Part shown: in pieces, positions 26,057 to 35,536 of the stretch
How positions within the stretch are numbered: the stretch's first letter is position 1
Layout: every line of letters starts with the position of its first letter
Assembly: GCF_900096585.1 (NCBI RefSeq)
Contig: NZ_FMYH01000011.1
Location: forward strand, 26,663 to 90,662
Length of the DNA: 64,000 nucleotides
Reading direction: 5' to 3'
Source of the DNA: Sanguibacter gelidistatuariae
GTDB lineage: Bacteria > Actinomycetota > Actinomycetes > Actinomycetales > Cellulomonadaceae
The notes under the pieces: model-generated
The model's input: only the letters and a program-made list of their open reading frames with translations
Databases searched by the model: none
What the model was told of the DNA's origin: nothing
Translations under genes and position numbers: made by a program

Positions 26057-26794
26057 TCACCGTGGGCGGGAGGTGCTGGTCGTTCCTATCGAGGCTGTGA
26101 TCGGGGACGGCTTGAAGCCTTTGACCGTCAGCCAGATGCCGAGCGAGAACTCCCAGAGCGCGATGGGGATGACGGCGAGCCCCGGGACGGTGGACACCGG
26201 TTCCCAGGCGCCGAACAGGATGCCGATGTCGGAGGCGACGAGCAGGGGCGCCCCGATGAAGCCGATGATGGGAAGAATCCGCGGTACCAGACGCGACTGG
26301 TACAGCAGGGAGCCGAGCAGCAGCGCGTTGACAGCCGGCATGAAGCTCTGCCCGAGGAGGGTCGTCCACTCGCGCTGAGCGACGAGCGCCTGGCCGGTGA
26401 CCAGGGCGCCCGCTCCGGCTCCGTCCTGACGAAGGGTGACGATCGACAGAAGCGCCACCACGCCGGCGAATATCGTCGCGGCCTCGAGAACTCGTGCGCC
26501 GACGAAGCCCAGCGCGACTCCTTGGTTCTGTCTCTTGACCACGGGGTAGAGCACGACGGCGGTGCCGATGCCGGCGAGGGCCACGATGATCTCCAGCATG
26601 GCGCCGACCATCACGGCAGTGTCTGGGCCCGGGCCGGTGATGAAGTTCGGGTCGGTTCGGATCGCGCTGTAGAGCCCGAGGGTCGGGATCGAGACAAAGG
26701 TGATCAGGTAGAGCACGCCGGCGACGAGCGCGGTCTTCCTCAGCGGGTCCATCGGGACTTGGGTCGTTGCTGTCGTGCGGTCGGGGGTGGTCAT
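26057..26794 (-). CDS. DUF4386 family membrane protein
   Basis: A 245-residue protein with six or seven hydrophobic segments. RKTALVAGVLYLITFVSIP (about 19-37), the GAMLEIIVALAGIGTAVVLYPVVKRQN block and the late PLLVASDIGILFG / IPIALWEFSLGIWLTVKGFKP region are typical of DUF4386. The biochemical role of the family is not known to me. The start overlaps the stop of the SDR gene upstream (26791-26794), so it is the last gene of the TetR-flanked unit. Confidence 0.85.
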   Translation of the reverse strand: MTTPDRTTATTQVPMDPLRKTALVAGVLYLITFVSIPTLGLYSAIRTDPNFITGPGPDTAVMVGAMLEIIVALAGIGTAVVLYPVVKRQNQGVALGFVGARVLEAATIFAGVVALLSIVTLRQDGAGAGALVTGQALVAQREWTTLLGQSFMPAVNALLLGSLLYQSRLVPRILPIIGFIGAPLLVASDIGILFGAWEPVSTVPGLAVIPIALWEFSLGIWLTVKGFKPSPITASIGTTSTSRPR

Positions 26795-27672
26795 GGTGTT
26801 CTCCTTGTCTCAGCTAGGCCGGTGAGGGTGGTGCTCACCTGCCAGAGTCGTGCCGCGACGGTCTCGTCGTAGCTCTGCGTGGACGATTTCTGTGGCTTGC
26901 TGTTGGAGAAGTAGACGCCCGTGACCTGCGCGAGATCCGACGCGGAAGCCACACGGATCGACGTTGCCGCCCCGCGTGCGGGGCTCCTCATGAACGGTCG
27001 GAAGAATGGGACGAGCCGTCGTTGCACCGTGCTCGGGTCACCCGCCCCGAACGATGTGTTCACCATGCCGGGGTGTACCGCGTTCGCTGTGACGGAGGTA
27101 CCCCGGAGTCTCCGGGCGAGCTCGTAGGTGAAGAGGACGTTGGCAAGCTTGGACTGGTTGTAGGCCCGTGAGCCGGAGTAGGACTGCTCACCTTGAAGGT
27201 CGTCGAAGTCGATCCGTCCCATGGTCTGGGCGTTGGAAGCGACGGTGACAACACGAGCCGGGGCGCTCTCCTCGAGTCGCTCGAGCAGGAGGGAAGTGAG
27301 CAGGAACGGTGCTAGGTGGTTGAGTGCGAAGGTGCGCTCGAGCCCATCAGCGGTGACGTGCCGCGTGTCCCAGTAGCCGCCGACGTTGTTGATCAGCACG
27401 TCGATCTTGGACAGTCTCTCAAGTACCTCGTCAGCCAGCTGCCGCACCTCCGACTGCGAGGACAGGTCCGCGACGAACACGTCGACCTGGCCACCTCCGG
27501 CTGCGCGAACCTCACGAGCCGCGGCCTCGACGCGCTCGGGGTGCCGGCCGGTGATGGCGAGACGCGCCCCCATCGTGGCCAGGCCTACGGCGGTCGCCCG
27601 ACCGATGCCTGCGCTGCCACCGGTGACCAACACCGTCCTGCCGGTCATCGGTCCGCCCGGGCCTCGTTCCAT
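26791..27672 (-). CDS. retinol-dehydrogenase-like short-chain dehydrogenase
   Basis: A 293-residue SDR: cofactor motif VTGGSAGIGRATAVG (about 16-30), INNVGG (about 94), catalytic VTVASNAQ Ser and Tyr/Lys in YNQSKLAN (about 170). The C-terminal half, with AVHPGMVNTSFG, resembles the retinol/WW-domain oxidoreductase branch that acts on lipophilic substrates. ATG at 27672 follows the DUF4389 stop by one base; ATG 27648 is an alternative. Probably co-transcribed with the DUF4389 and DUF4386 membrane proteins. Confidence 0.87.
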   Translation of the reverse strand: MERGPGGPMTGRTVLVTGGSAGIGRATAVGLATMGARLAITGRHPERVEAAAREVRAAGGGQVDVFVADLSSQSEVRQLADEVLERLSKIDVLINNVGGYWDTRHVTADGLERTFALNHLAPFLLTSLLLERLEESAPARVVTVASNAQTMGRIDFDDLQGEQSYSGSRAYNQSKLANVLFTYELARRLRGTSVTANAVHPGMVNTSFGAGDPSTVQRRLVPFFRPFMRSPARGAATSIRVASASDLAQVTGVYFSNSKPQKSSTQSYDETVAARLWQVSTTLTGLAETRRTP

Positions 27673-27673
27673 C

Positions 27674-28534
27674 TCAACCGGCTCCCATGCTCGACGGGTT
27701 GGACGGTGGATCCAGCGCTCCCTGGTCGAGCCGGAATGGCGGATACCTGTCGCTCATCAGGGCCACGTAGGTCATGGTGCGGAAGGACCACCGGTGGATG
27801 CCCATGAGCAGGTTGAACAGTCCGAGCCGGTACACGCCGGTGAACAGAAGGATGATGGCGGCAATCAGAACCAAGAGCCCCAGCAACGAGAAGCCCTTGC
27901 TCGACGTCGACGGCCACGCGCCCCCGGTGAAGGCGGCAACGATCAACAGCTGCGGCAAAGCGAGCAGCCAGGACTTGAACAGAACCTTCCAGTGGGAGAG
28001 ATTGAGCGGGTACACGACGTCGAACTCTGCCGGGTAGTCGCAGCGCGCCAGCGTGAACGGGGGATAGCGGTCAGTACCCAGAACTCCATAGGAATAGAAG
28101 GCAACACGCCAGTGCCAACGCAAGACGCCGACCGTGAACTGGAACAGCGACGCTGGATAGCGGCCGGTGAACAGGATGGCGATTCCTGCAGCGACGGTCA
28201 CCACCATAAATGCGAAGCCGAGCATCCCGAGCACGACGTAGTGCGGGAGGGCGAGAAGCCACTTGAAAATCCAGAGCCAGCGTGACAGCACAGGATCGAG
28301 GTGGCCCGTGAGATGCGCGGGTTCTGACGCTTCCGTCCCGTCGGCGTCGATCTCGTGCGGCGCTCCGGGTGCGATCGCCCGCCCCAGGCGGGCGGCGCCG
28401 AGCAGGATCAAGAACACGCCGAGGGCGATCCCGGCCAGTCCCCACGGGACTGCCCAGGACCGGGCCAATGCTGAGATCCCGGCCAGACCGAGCACCACCC
28501 CGGCCACGAGCATGGTCATCGACAGCGCCGGCAT
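27674..28534 (-). CDS. DUF4389 family membrane protein
   Basis: A 286-residue protein with two N-terminal helices (about 5-50), a hydrophilic Asp/Glu-containing insert, and a duplicated DUF4389 region: LSRWLWIFKWLLALPHYVVL ... FTGRYPASLFQFTVGVLRWHWRVAFYSYG and again HWKVLFKSWLLALPQLLIV ... FTGVYRLGLFNLLMGIHRWSFRTMTYVALM. The repeated pattern marks an internal duplication of helix pairs. The function of the family is not established. It lies 65 bases downstream of the alcohol dehydrogenase gene. Confidence 0.85.
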   Translation of the reverse strand: MPALSMTMLVAGVVLGLAGISALARSWAVPWGLAGIALGVFLILLGAARLGRAIAPGAPHEIDADGTEASEPAHLTGHLDPVLSRWLWIFKWLLALPHYVVLGMLGFAFMVVTVAAGIAILFTGRYPASLFQFTVGVLRWHWRVAFYSYGVLGTDRYPPFTLARCDYPAEFDVVYPLNLSHWKVLFKSWLLALPQLLIVAAFTGGAWPSTSSKGFSLLGLLVLIAAIILLFTGVYRLGLFNLLMGIHRWSFRTMTYVALMSDRYPPFRLDQGALDPPSNPSSMGAG

Positions 28535-28599
28535 CTTGCCCTGCTGAATCGTGATTGTGGATATTGCGCACGTCTTTCATCGGTGATGATCGAGTGGTC

Positions 28600-29565
28600 T
28601 CAGATGGCGATGGCGACCTTTCCGCGTGCGTGTCCGGCTTCGAGGTAGCGCATCGCGTCCGGCATCTGTTCGAGCCGGAATGTCCGGTCGATCGTGGGCG
28701 AGACGGCGCCGGTCTCGATGAGATCGGTGAGCCTCTCGAGGTCGCTGGTGTTCTGCGTCGCGATGAACGTGGCAAGCCGTTGGTGGACCAGCGGCGATAG
28801 CGCGACGGCGCGGAGCTGTCGGCTCATGCCGATCCAGCTGCCACCCTGTTCGCCGCCGACGATGACGAGCGTCCCGCGGTGGGTGAGCGCTCTGCGGAGC
28901 CGCGTGAGGCTCGCATCGCCCCCGATGTCGAGGATCAGGTCGTAACAGTGGGCGCTCTGGGCGAAGTCGGTGGTCGTGTAGTCGACGACGTGATCGGCGC
29001 CGAGGGAGCGCACCAGGTCGAGCTTCGCGGTGCTGCACACGCCGGTGACCTCGGCTCCGAATGCTTTGGCGAGCTGCACGGAGAAGGTGCCGACACCGCC
29101 GGATGCGCCGACGATCAAGACCTTCTGTCCGGGCGCGACCCGGCCGACGTCGCGCAGGCCCTGCAGGGCGGTGAGTGCCGACACCGGGACGGATGCGGCC
29201 TGCTCGAAGGTGACGTTCGCCGGCTTGCGCGCGAGCTTGTCCTCGCGGGCGGGCGCGTACTCGGCGAAGGATCCCTGACCGATCCCGAATACCTCGTCAC
29301 CGATGGAGAACCGGGTGGCCGCCGAACCTACCCCGACCACCGTGCCGGCCAGGTCTTGGCCGATCACCGGTTCTTTGGGGCCGCGGAACCCCAGGGCGAG
29401 TCGCATCACGTACGGCCTACCGGTCATGAGATGCCACGTGCCGCGACTCAGGCCTGCGGCATGCACCTGGACGAGCACCTCGTTGTCGGCGATCTCTGGT
29501 CGGGGAACCTGCTCAAGGTGCAAGGCGCCCGCTGAGCCGTACCGATGCTGGACGATCGCCCGCAT
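28600..29565 (-). CDS. zinc-free quinone-reductase-like alcohol dehydrogenase (MDR superfamily)
   Basis: A 321-residue medium-chain dehydrogenase: N-terminal GroES-like domain starting [20 protein letters not shown], a [15 protein letters not shown] block, and a nucleotide-binding domain with [28 protein letters not shown] (about 138-165). The Cys ligands of zinc alcohol dehydrogenases are absent, so quinone-oxidoreductase-type chemistry with NADPH is likely. I chose ATG 29565 because GGAGG lies five bases upstream; the frame continues upstream across the operator region. It is divergent from tetR and probably repressed by it. Confidence 0.9.
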   Translation of the reverse strand: MRAIVQHRYGSAGALHLEQVPRPEIADNEVLVQVHAAGLSRGTWHLMTGRPYVMRLALGFRGPKEPVIGQDLAGTVVGVGSAATRFSIGDEVFGIGQGSFAEYAPAREDKLARKPANVTFEQAASVPVSALTALQGLRDVGRVAPGQKVLIVGASGGVGTFSVQLAKAFGAEVTGVCSTAKLDLVRSLGADHVVDYTTTDFAQSAHCYDLILDIGGDASLTRLRRALTHRGTLVIVGGEQGGSWIGMSRQLRAVALSPLVHQRLATFIATQNTSDLERLTDLIETGAVSPTIDRTFRLEQMPDAMRYLEAGHARGKVAIAI

Positions 29566-29666
29566 GGTGACCTCCGACGCCGAACCTTTCAGGTGGTCAT
29601 CCTGCGCGTCGTGCTGTCCTACCGATGCCATGACCGCATCCCTTCGGCCGATGGGTCCGGCCATCG

Positions 29667-29702
29667 TCGTACTTAGTACGAACTCTACCGTACATAGTAC
29701 GA
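29667..29702. promoter_or_regulatory. paired palindromic operators in the tetR-dehydrogenase gap
   Basis: TCGTACTTAGTACGA (29667-29681) is a perfect palindrome around a central base, and CGTACATAGTACG (29689-29701) is the same motif with one mismatch. Their centres are 21 bases apart, on the same face of the helix, in the gap between tetR (29726) and the dehydrogenase (29565). This is the expected site for the TetR protein to repress both directions. Confidence 0.85.
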
Positions 29703-29725
29703 AGGTGAGATATGCTCCGGGCAAG

Positions 29726-30415
29726 ATGTCAGACCCCGATCGCGTGAGTCCCGAACTGCGCACGCCACTGAGCCGAGAGCGCGTGCTGCGCGGAGCCATC
29801 AGCATCGCAGGCGAGTCGGGGATCGGATCTCTGACCATCCGCTCGCTCGCGCACGCGCTGGGGGTCAAGCCGATGTCGCTGTACCACTACGTCGCGAACA
29901 AGGACGAAATCCTCGACGGCATCGTCGATCTCGTCTTCAGCCAGATCGAGCTGCCGTCATTGGCGGGCGCCTGGCGGCCGGAGCTGCATCAGTGGGCGCA
30001 CTCCGCCCGTCGAGTGCTGACTCGCAACTCGTGGGCGATCGCGCTCCTGGAGTCGCGAACCACCCCCGGTCCCGCAACGCTGCGACATCACGACAGGATC
30101 ATCGGCGTCCTGCGCAGAGGAGGCTTCTCGGTACCCATGACCGCCCACGCGTATGCACTCCTCGACAGCTACGTCTACGGATTCGCGCTTCAGGAGGCGG
30201 CTCTGCCGCCAGTCGGGTCGGGGATGGCCGCTGGACCCGGGGAACCGATCGTGCAGTCATTCTCCGACGGTTCTTATCCCTACCTTGTCGAGCTGGCCGT
30301 CGAGCACGTCTTCCAGCCCGGCCACGACTTTGGCGATGAGTTCGCATTCGGACTCGACCTGATCCTGGACGGCCTCGCGACGTCGATCTCAGGCAGCGGC
30401 GACACTCGTATCTGA
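29726..30415 (+). CDS. TetR/AcrR-family repressor
   Basis: A 229-residue regulator. The N-terminal helix-turn-helix is [34 protein letters not shown] (about 35-68), of the kind found with the TetR_C_1 ligand-binding domain, which occupies the remainder with its [28 protein letters not shown] helix. It is divergent from the dehydrogenase unit with two operators between them, so autoregulation and a small-molecule inducer handled by that unit are likely. Its stop abuts the convergent GH114 stop. Confidence 0.9.
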   Translation: MSDPDRVSPELRTPLSRERVLRGAISIAGESGIGSLTIRSLAHALGVKPMSLYHYVANKDEILDGIVDLVFSQIELPSLAGAWRPELHQWAHSARRVLTRNSWAIALLESRTTPGPATLRHHDRIIGVLRRGGFSVPMTAHAYALLDSYVYGFALQEAALPPVGSGMAAGPGEPIVQSFSDGSYPYLVELAVEHVFQPGHDFGDEFAFGLDLILDGLATSISGSGDTRI

Positions 30416-31243
30416 CTAGCAGGACTCCAAGACATATCCCGGGTCGTCGGGCGTCGAGAGCGCGCGGTCGCGGCCCACGACGGAGCTGCCGGTCGCGCAC
30501 GCTGCGGCGAGGCGGCCTGCGAACCCGGGCTCGTCGTCGTACTCGATCTCCAGGACGTGCGGGCCGTAGGCGGCGGCGTAGTCCCCGCACTCGTCGTAGA
30601 CCGCGCAGTCCTCCGCGACCACGAAGTCGAAGCCGAGCGCCGGGCCCCGTGTGTCCAGCTCGACCGTGTTCTTCTGCCCGATCGCCAGGCCGCGGGCGTG
30701 CGCACGCTCGATCAGCAGGGTCGCGAGCGCAAGGTTGTCCTCGAGCGTGAGGGCACCGTCCGAGCGGGAGAAGGAGTCCAGGTTGTCGGGTTCGACGGCG
30801 TCGAAGCCCGCCTTCGCGCACGCGTCGACCTGGGCTCCGACGACCTCCGCGATCTCGCGGCGCTGCGCGTCGGTCGAGGTGTCCAGGAGCAGCTCGTCGG
30901 GCCAGCCAGGGTCGGCGACGGGCTCGCCGCCGGCGTCACGCAGCACGACATCGGGATGGTCGCGGAGCCACGCTGCGCTCTCGCCGGGCTGAGTCTGGAA
31001 GCCGTTGACGTAGCAGACGTCATATCCGGCGCCGGCGGGGGAGTCCGACACGTCGCGCACGACGATCTGGACGCCGTCGGGCGGTGGATAGGCCCCGCCC
31101 AGCTGGTAGTCGAGCCCGGCACCGGCAGGCGGTGGCGTGGGACGTTCTTCCTGCCCGACGCCGCACCCCGCGATCAGGACGACGGCGAGCGCGGACGCGG
31201 CGAGCGCTGCCGTGGGGCAGCGCGTGAGGGACAGCAGGGGCAT
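30416..31243 (-). CDS. GH114-type endo-alpha-1,4-polygalactosaminidase-like lipoprotein
   Basis: A 275-residue exported lipoprotein: signal with lipobox LIAGCG (Cys about 27), then a barrel domain. Family features include the N-terminal WQLQLGG-like DYQLGGAYPPPDGVQIVVRDV, a VCYVNGFQTQPGE strand, the acidic VEPDNLDSF motif (about 153-161), LAIGQKNTVEL, and DFVVAEDCAVYDECGDY. GH114 enzymes split galactosaminoglycan-type polymers such as fungal or bacterial exopolysaccharides. Outer-surface location is predicted. No polysaccharide genes are adjacent. Confidence 0.82.
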   Translation of the reverse strand: MPLLSLTRCPTAALAASALAVVLIAGCGVGQEERPTPPPAGAGLDYQLGGAYPPPDGVQIVVRDVSDSPAGAGYDVCYVNGFQTQPGESAAWLRDHPDVVLRDAGGEPVADPGWPDELLLDTSTDAQRREIAEVVGAQVDACAKAGFDAVEPDNLDSFSRSDGALTLEDNLALATLLIERAHARGLAIGQKNTVELDTRGPALGFDFVVAEDCAVYDECGDYAAAYGPHVLEIEYDDEPGFAGRLAAACATGSSVVGRDRALSTPDDPGYVLESC

Positions 31244-31600
31244 GGGTTCATGTTCGCACCCGCTGCGGCAGACGGCGGCTACGTTGCACTCTAGGATCGC
31301 AGTCCGAGCAGGAATAGAGAATCACCGAAGTCTGCTGGAGCCTAGTCTCAACGAAAGGCGGTGGCGACGTCGAGCCCCGCGTGCCACGGACGGAGAACCA
31401 AGTTGTCAGGTCCGCGACCTGACCTAGGTCCTCAGATGGCTGCGGAGCTTGGGGTCGCAGACGTAGACGTAGGTCCCACGGACGGTCTGACCCATACGAT
31501 CTTGACCAGCGGTCTCTGTCCCAGCGCGCGGCCGCACAGCGCAAACCCCGCCCCTCACAAGATGACGTGATGGACGGGGGTTGCGCGACGGGAGTCGAAC
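31244..31600. other. 357-base intergenic stretch
   Basis: No gene is supported. It should hold the promoter of the GH114 gene on its left and trailing sequence of the phosphotriesterase-family gene on its right. A short palindrome GACCTAGGTC lies near 31420. At 31575-31597 the minus strand contains a GGTTCGACTCCC string like the T-arm of a tRNA, but no tRNA folds around it. Confidence 0.5.
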
Positions 31601-32671
31601 CTAGGCGGTGAGCATCCGGGCGGGGTTGTCTCGTATGAGCGCGTCGAGTACGCCGCGCTCGATACCACGCTTGGCCAGCATCTCGGTGAACACGGTGGGC
31701 ACGTACGCGAAGCCGTTGCCGCCGTTGTGCACCCACATCTGTTTGAGGAACACGTCGTGGCTGAGCAAGATCTGACCGGCGAACCCGGCCGTGATGAGAC
31801 CGTGCACGGCCCTTGAGGTGACGTGCGGGTCAGGGGAGGCGCCTTCCTTGGGGAAGGTGACGTCCATGCCCACCATGTCGAACTCGATCCACACGCCGCG
31901 ATCGGCGACGGAGCGCTGGTAGTCGGAGTCCTCGGCAGAAGGGTCCATGTGCGCCAGGACGACCTTCTCGGGGCGCACACCCATCTCGCCGACCACCACA
32001 TCGAGAATCTCGTGCGCCCGACGTTGCCAACCCGGCAGGTGGATCAGCAGCGGGACGTGCGGATGGTCCAGCTGGGCGAGCGCCGACGCCCTCAGTGACG
32101 CATGCTCACCGGCGGTGAAGTCCGGGGAGACCCCGATCTCACCGATGACGCCGGGACGAATGCCCGTCTGACCCACTCCGTAGGTGAGCTCCGCACTGAT
32201 CGCCGCCGCCTGAACGTCGATGGCGCGGGCCGCGATGGCGTCGCCCTCGAACTTCTCCAGATACGCACCGCACCCCATGACGATGTTCAAACCGGTGCCC
32301 CGGGCCACCTCGAGCAGGCGTTGGGGGTTGCGCCCGATGACCGGGCTCGGTGTCGCGTCGACGACAGTGCGCCCACCCAGAGCCGCGAAGCTCGTGATCT
32401 CAGCGGAGACTTCGGCAACCGACTTGCCCGCCATGTTGTCGACGCAGCAGTACGGGTCTTGACGCAGCGCCCAGGCGATTGCCGCCGAGACCGGTTCGTG
32501 AACTACGGCGCGGGAAAAGGCGTAGCTCGGCTCGTCGACCACCCCGGAGAGGTCGTTGAACAGATGCTCGTGCGGCAGGATCAGTCCGAGGTCAGCCGCC
32601 GCGACCGGCCCGGTGACGGTCTGGACGACCCCGATGGGTGTCACCCGTGCTGCCTGCGCCGGCTGGCTCAT
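31601..32671 (-). CDS. phosphotriesterase-family metal hydrolase
   Basis: A 356-residue amidohydrolase-superfamily barrel. The metal pair His-x-His is in LPHEHLF (about 33-39); later ligands appear in VIGEIGVS, LLIHLPGW, VLAHMDPS and LLSHDVFL. The bridging residue is Glu (GEIG) rather than the carboxylated Lys of classical phosphotriesterase. Such homologues are mostly lactonases or phospho-sugar lactonases. The start overlaps the transporter stop (32668-32671). In an operon with a ribokinase, hydrolysis of a sugar lactone or phosphorylated sugar is the best guess. Confidence 0.87.
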   Translation of the reverse strand: MSQPAQAARVTPIGVVQTVTGPVAAADLGLILPHEHLFNDLSGVVDEPSYAFSRAVVHEPVSAAIAWALRQDPYCCVDNMAGKSVAEVSAEITSFAALGGRTVVDATPSPVIGRNPQRLLEVARGTGLNIVMGCGAYLEKFEGDAIAARAIDVQAAAISAELTYGVGQTGIRPGVIGEIGVSPDFTAGEHASLRASALAQLDHPHVPLLIHLPGWQRRAHEILDVVVGEMGVRPEKVVLAHMDPSAEDSDYQRSVADRGVWIEFDMVGMDVTFPKEGASPDPHVTSRAVHGLITAGFAGQILLSHDVFLKQMWVHNGGNGFAYVPTVFTEMLAKRGIERGVLDALIRDNPARMLTA

Positions 32672-33750
32672 CGGGGACCGACCTCCCCTGCTTCACCGCC
32701 GCCGACAGCCGCGGCTGTGGTCAGCGAGTCGTTCTTCTTGGACGGGATCATTCCGATAGCTGCTGCGACGAGAGCAACGATCGTTCCGATGATCGTTGCG
32801 GCGTGGATGGCGTGCCCCAAGGACGGGATCGCTGCGTCAAGGATGACCGAGCCCACCAGCTGGCCGGCGACGGAAGCAAGACCCAGAAGTAGGAGTCCCA
32901 GTCGGCGCACGAGAATCGCCATGAGGGCGATAGACAGCAGACCGAGGGGGCCACCGAGGTACATCCACCATTCGCTGGGCAGCGTGAGGCTGACACCCGT
33001 GGTGACTGCACGGATGCCATAGGCCAGGAGCAGGGCGGCAAAACCGACGAGGAAGTTCCAACCGATCGAGACGAGCATCGATCCGCTCACGTCGGCCACC
33101 GCAGCGTTGCCTGCCGGCTGCCACCCGGCGAGCAGACCACCGACGAACGGCATGATCGCGAGAATGATGGTGCTGGGGACGGAGAAGTTCGGGGAGATGA
33201 CGATCACCGTCGCCATGATGGTCATGACCGCGCCGATCAGTCGGGGCGTCGTCAGCGGCTGCTTCCCAGATGCAGTCACTCCGAGACGGTCACAGACCAG
33301 ACCGGAGATGACCAGACCGGACATGAGCGAGATCTGGAAGGTCGCTACTCCGAGGACACCGACGGTGACGCCTTCGGAAAGAACGATGACCGCGCCGCAC
33401 AGGCCGGCGAGGTAGTTCCACCACGGGATGGTGCGGGCCCTGATCTGCCCGGGTACGGCCAACGCCTGACGGCGCGTGGTCTGGCGCGAGAAGACCACGA
33501 TGAACATGAAGACCAGACCGACCCCGAAGGAGATCAGCGCGGCGGCGTGGCCGTCACCGATCGTCTGGCCGAGCTTTCCGTTCACCGCGGCTTGCATGGG
33601 GCCAAGCGCTCCGGCGAGGACGGTCGCGATGACCAAGAGGAACATCGCTGTGTCCTTCACCTTCTTGAGCGGGGTAGGGCTGGCGGTCCGCTGGGCAGCG
33701 GCCGTCGGACTGGTGAGCGAACCCTGAGGGGTTGGCGTGGTGTGCGTCAT
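32668..33750 (-). CDS. YdcZ-type DMT-superfamily transporter
   Basis: A 360-residue inner-membrane protein with about ten helices made of two YdcZ (DUF606) repeats, each with a GxxxPxQAxxN-like start; the first reads LAGALGPMQAAVNGKLGQ and ISFGVGLVFM. Sugar, nucleoside or metabolite transport is likely. ATG 33750 is preferred to a GTG at 33783. It is 48 bases from the ribokinase stop and overlaps the phosphotriesterase-family gene. Confidence 0.82.
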   Translation of the reverse strand: MTHTTPTPQGSLTSPTAAAQRTASPTPLKKVKDTAMFLLVIATVLAGALGPMQAAVNGKLGQTIGDGHAAALISFGVGLVFMFIVVFSRQTTRRQALAVPGQIRARTIPWWNYLAGLCGAVIVLSEGVTVGVLGVATFQISLMSGLVISGLVCDRLGVTASGKQPLTTPRLIGAVMTIMATVIVISPNFSVPSTIILAIMPFVGGLLAGWQPAGNAAVADVSGSMLVSIGWNFLVGFAALLLAYGIRAVTTGVSLTLPSEWWMYLGGPLGLLSIALMAILVRRLGLLLLGLASVAGQLVGSVILDAAIPSLGHAIHAATIIGTIVALVAAAIGMIPSKKNDSLTTAAAVGGGEAGEVGPR

Positions 33751-33798
33751 TGCGGAACCGAAGCCTTTCGTGCGTACCGACACTATGCCGGTGCGTTG

Positions 33799-34734
33799 CT
33801 ACAACAAAGTGGGGTTGGGAATGTCGGTGGGGTACGGGAGCGATTCGATGGCCCCGTGCTTGGTCGTAGTCACGGCGGCGACTCGCGCGGCCCAGCGGGC
33901 TGCGCCCACCAGGTCTTCACCGCGCAGCAGACCATCGGCGAGGGCAGCGCAAAAGCTGTCTCCGGCGGCCGTCGTGTCGATCGCGTTGACCGGTATGGCG
34001 GGTACATGCACCGCGTCCCTGCCGCCATTGGGGATGACGACGCTGCCGTCTTCGCCCAAGGTGACAACCACAGACCCTGGAAACTCCAGGCTCTTAGCCA
34101 GTGCGACCACGCCTTCGAGGGTGCGTGGAACGGTGTTCGCGTTGGCGAGGGTCGCGAGCTCGAACCGGTTGGGGACCAAGATGTTGAACCCGTCGCGAAT
34201 CTCCCGCGGTACTGCCACCGCGGGTGCGGGGTTGAGGATCTTGACGCCTTGGGCGAGGTCCACCACTGCGGCCAGAGCGCCGAGGGGCGTCTCGCACTGG
34301 CAGAGCACGATGCGTGCGTACCTGACGGTGTCTGCGTGCTCGCGCACGTAGGCCTCGTCGACACGTGCGTTGGCGCCAGCTTCGATGACGATCGTCGATT
34401 CTGGCTGTTCCCAGAGGATGACGGCAGTTCCGGTGGGAACGTCGGTCAGCTGTGCGACGGCCCTGGTAGTGAGACCTTCGGCGCCCAGCCGGTCAGCGAT
34501 CTCGCGGCCCGCGTCGTCGTCGCCGACAGCGCCGACCATGGCGACGCGGCGGCCGAGCCGCGCTGCGGCGACGGCCTGGTTGCCGCCCTTTCCGCCGGGG
34601 GAGCGCTTGAGACCGGTGGCGCTGATGGTCTCCCCGGAGTGCGGGATGCGGTCCACGGTGAGCCGGATGTCCATGTTCAGACTTCCGACGACGACGATCT
34701 CGGGTGCCAGGTCGCGCCCGCCGGGGTCGCTCAT
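33799..34734 (-). CDS. ribokinase (PfkB family)
   Basis: A 311-residue PfkB kinase, phosphorylating a pentose or nucleoside-like substrate with ATP. The N-terminal signature is LKRSPGGKGGNQAVAAARLG (about 43-62), with VVVGSLNMDI at the start; the catalytic C-terminal motif is DTTAAGDSFCAALADG (about 255-270). Ribokinase-type residues (GGKGGN and NMD) favour ribose or a related pentose. The ATG overlaps the amidotransferase-like stop (34731-34734). Confidence 0.88.
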   Translation of the reverse strand: MSDPGGRDLAPEIVVVGSLNMDIRLTVDRIPHSGETISATGLKRSPGGKGGNQAVAAARLGRRVAMVGAVGDDDAGREIADRLGAEGLTTRAVAQLTDVPTGTAVILWEQPESTIVIEAGANARVDEAYVREHADTVRYARIVLCQCETPLGALAAVVDLAQGVKILNPAPAVAVPREIRDGFNILVPNRFELATLANANTVPRTLEGVVALAKSLEFPGSVVVTLGEDGSVVIPNGGRDAVHVPAIPVNAIDTTAAGDSFCAALADGLLRGEDLVGAARWAARVAAVTTTKHGAIESLPYPTDIPNPTLL

Positions 34735-35477
34735 CTGCCTGCGAGCCAGGTGATGGCTTGGCCGAAGAGCTTGCCGTAGCCGTCCCAGTCCATGAACTCG
34801 CGGGGAGCCCAGTGCGGGGAGATGTCGGAGGCGAAGGCGAGCGTGCGGCCCTTGCCTTCGTCGCGGACGGCGACGAGGGGGCGACCTTCGATGGTGGCCA
34901 GCACGGTGGCGTCCGCCTTGGCGGTGAGCTTCTGGTAGCCGAGCAGGATGGGCCACTCGGCGTCGAGCCCCGCGGTGACCGGGTGTGCGACGTCGGTGAG
35001 GTGGCCGCCAATGCCTTCGGGGGTCTCTTCCCGGTCGTCGTAGGGGAGGATCTCGACGGGGAGGACTGCCTCGACGGCGGTGCCGTGGTAGTTGGCCTTG
35101 GCCTGGAATCCTTGGAAGCTGAGGTACCCGCCGGCCATCATGAGTCCGCCGCCCTGGCGCACCCATTCGGCGAGGAGCTTGAGGCGGTTGGGGGAGGGGC
35201 GCCCTTGGGAGAAGACGACGGGCGGCAGCAGGAGCGTGTTCGCGCCGACGTCGGAGAGGATCACCACGTCATAGGCGTTGAGCTCGTCGAGGGTGTTGGG
35301 GAAGTCGGTCGAGACGAGGTGCGACGGCATGTGTGTGACGTCGTGGCCTTCGGCGGCGAGCGCGGTCAGGAGCCCTTCGCACCCGATCTCGAGCTGGGCG
35401 TGGGGAAAGGCGTCGTAGCCCTTGTAGTCGGTCGCGGCGTTGATCCAAGACTCTCCAGCTAGGAGCACTGTGCTCAT
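34731..35477 (-). CDS. glutamine-amidotransferase-like (class I fold) protein
   Basis: A 248-residue protein of the GATase1-like/ThuA-related group: VLLAGESWINAATDYKGYDAFP at the start, AYDVVILSDVGANTLLLPP, a WVRQGGGLMMAGGYLSFQG loop where the nucleophile Cys of true amidotransferases would lie, and a late FASDISPHWAPREFM. No Cys stands at the elbow, so glutaminase activity is doubtful. First gene of the LacI-flanked operon; its role there is unknown. Confidence 0.8.
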   Translation of the reverse strand: MSTVLLAGESWINAATDYKGYDAFPHAQLEIGCEGLLTALAAEGHDVTHMPSHLVSTDFPNTLDELNAYDVVILSDVGANTLLLPPVVFSQGRPSPNRLKLLAEWVRQGGGLMMAGGYLSFQGFQAKANYHGTAVEAVLPVEILPYDDREETPEGIGGHLTDVAHPVTAGLDAEWPILLGYQKLTAKADATVLATIEGRPLVAVRDEGKGRTLAFASDISPHWAPREFMDWDGYGKLFGQAITWLAGR

Positions 35478-35536
35478 GCTGACCTCCTCATTGAGTTCAC
35501 GGCAACTGTGGCAGCTGATGGGCGGCCGGCACGTCG

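Noticed and set aside
31575..31606. tRNA-like T-arm string on the minus strand (GGTTCGACTCCC)
   Set aside because: No acceptor stem, D-arm or anticodon arm can be drawn; a decayed attachment site is possible but not supported.
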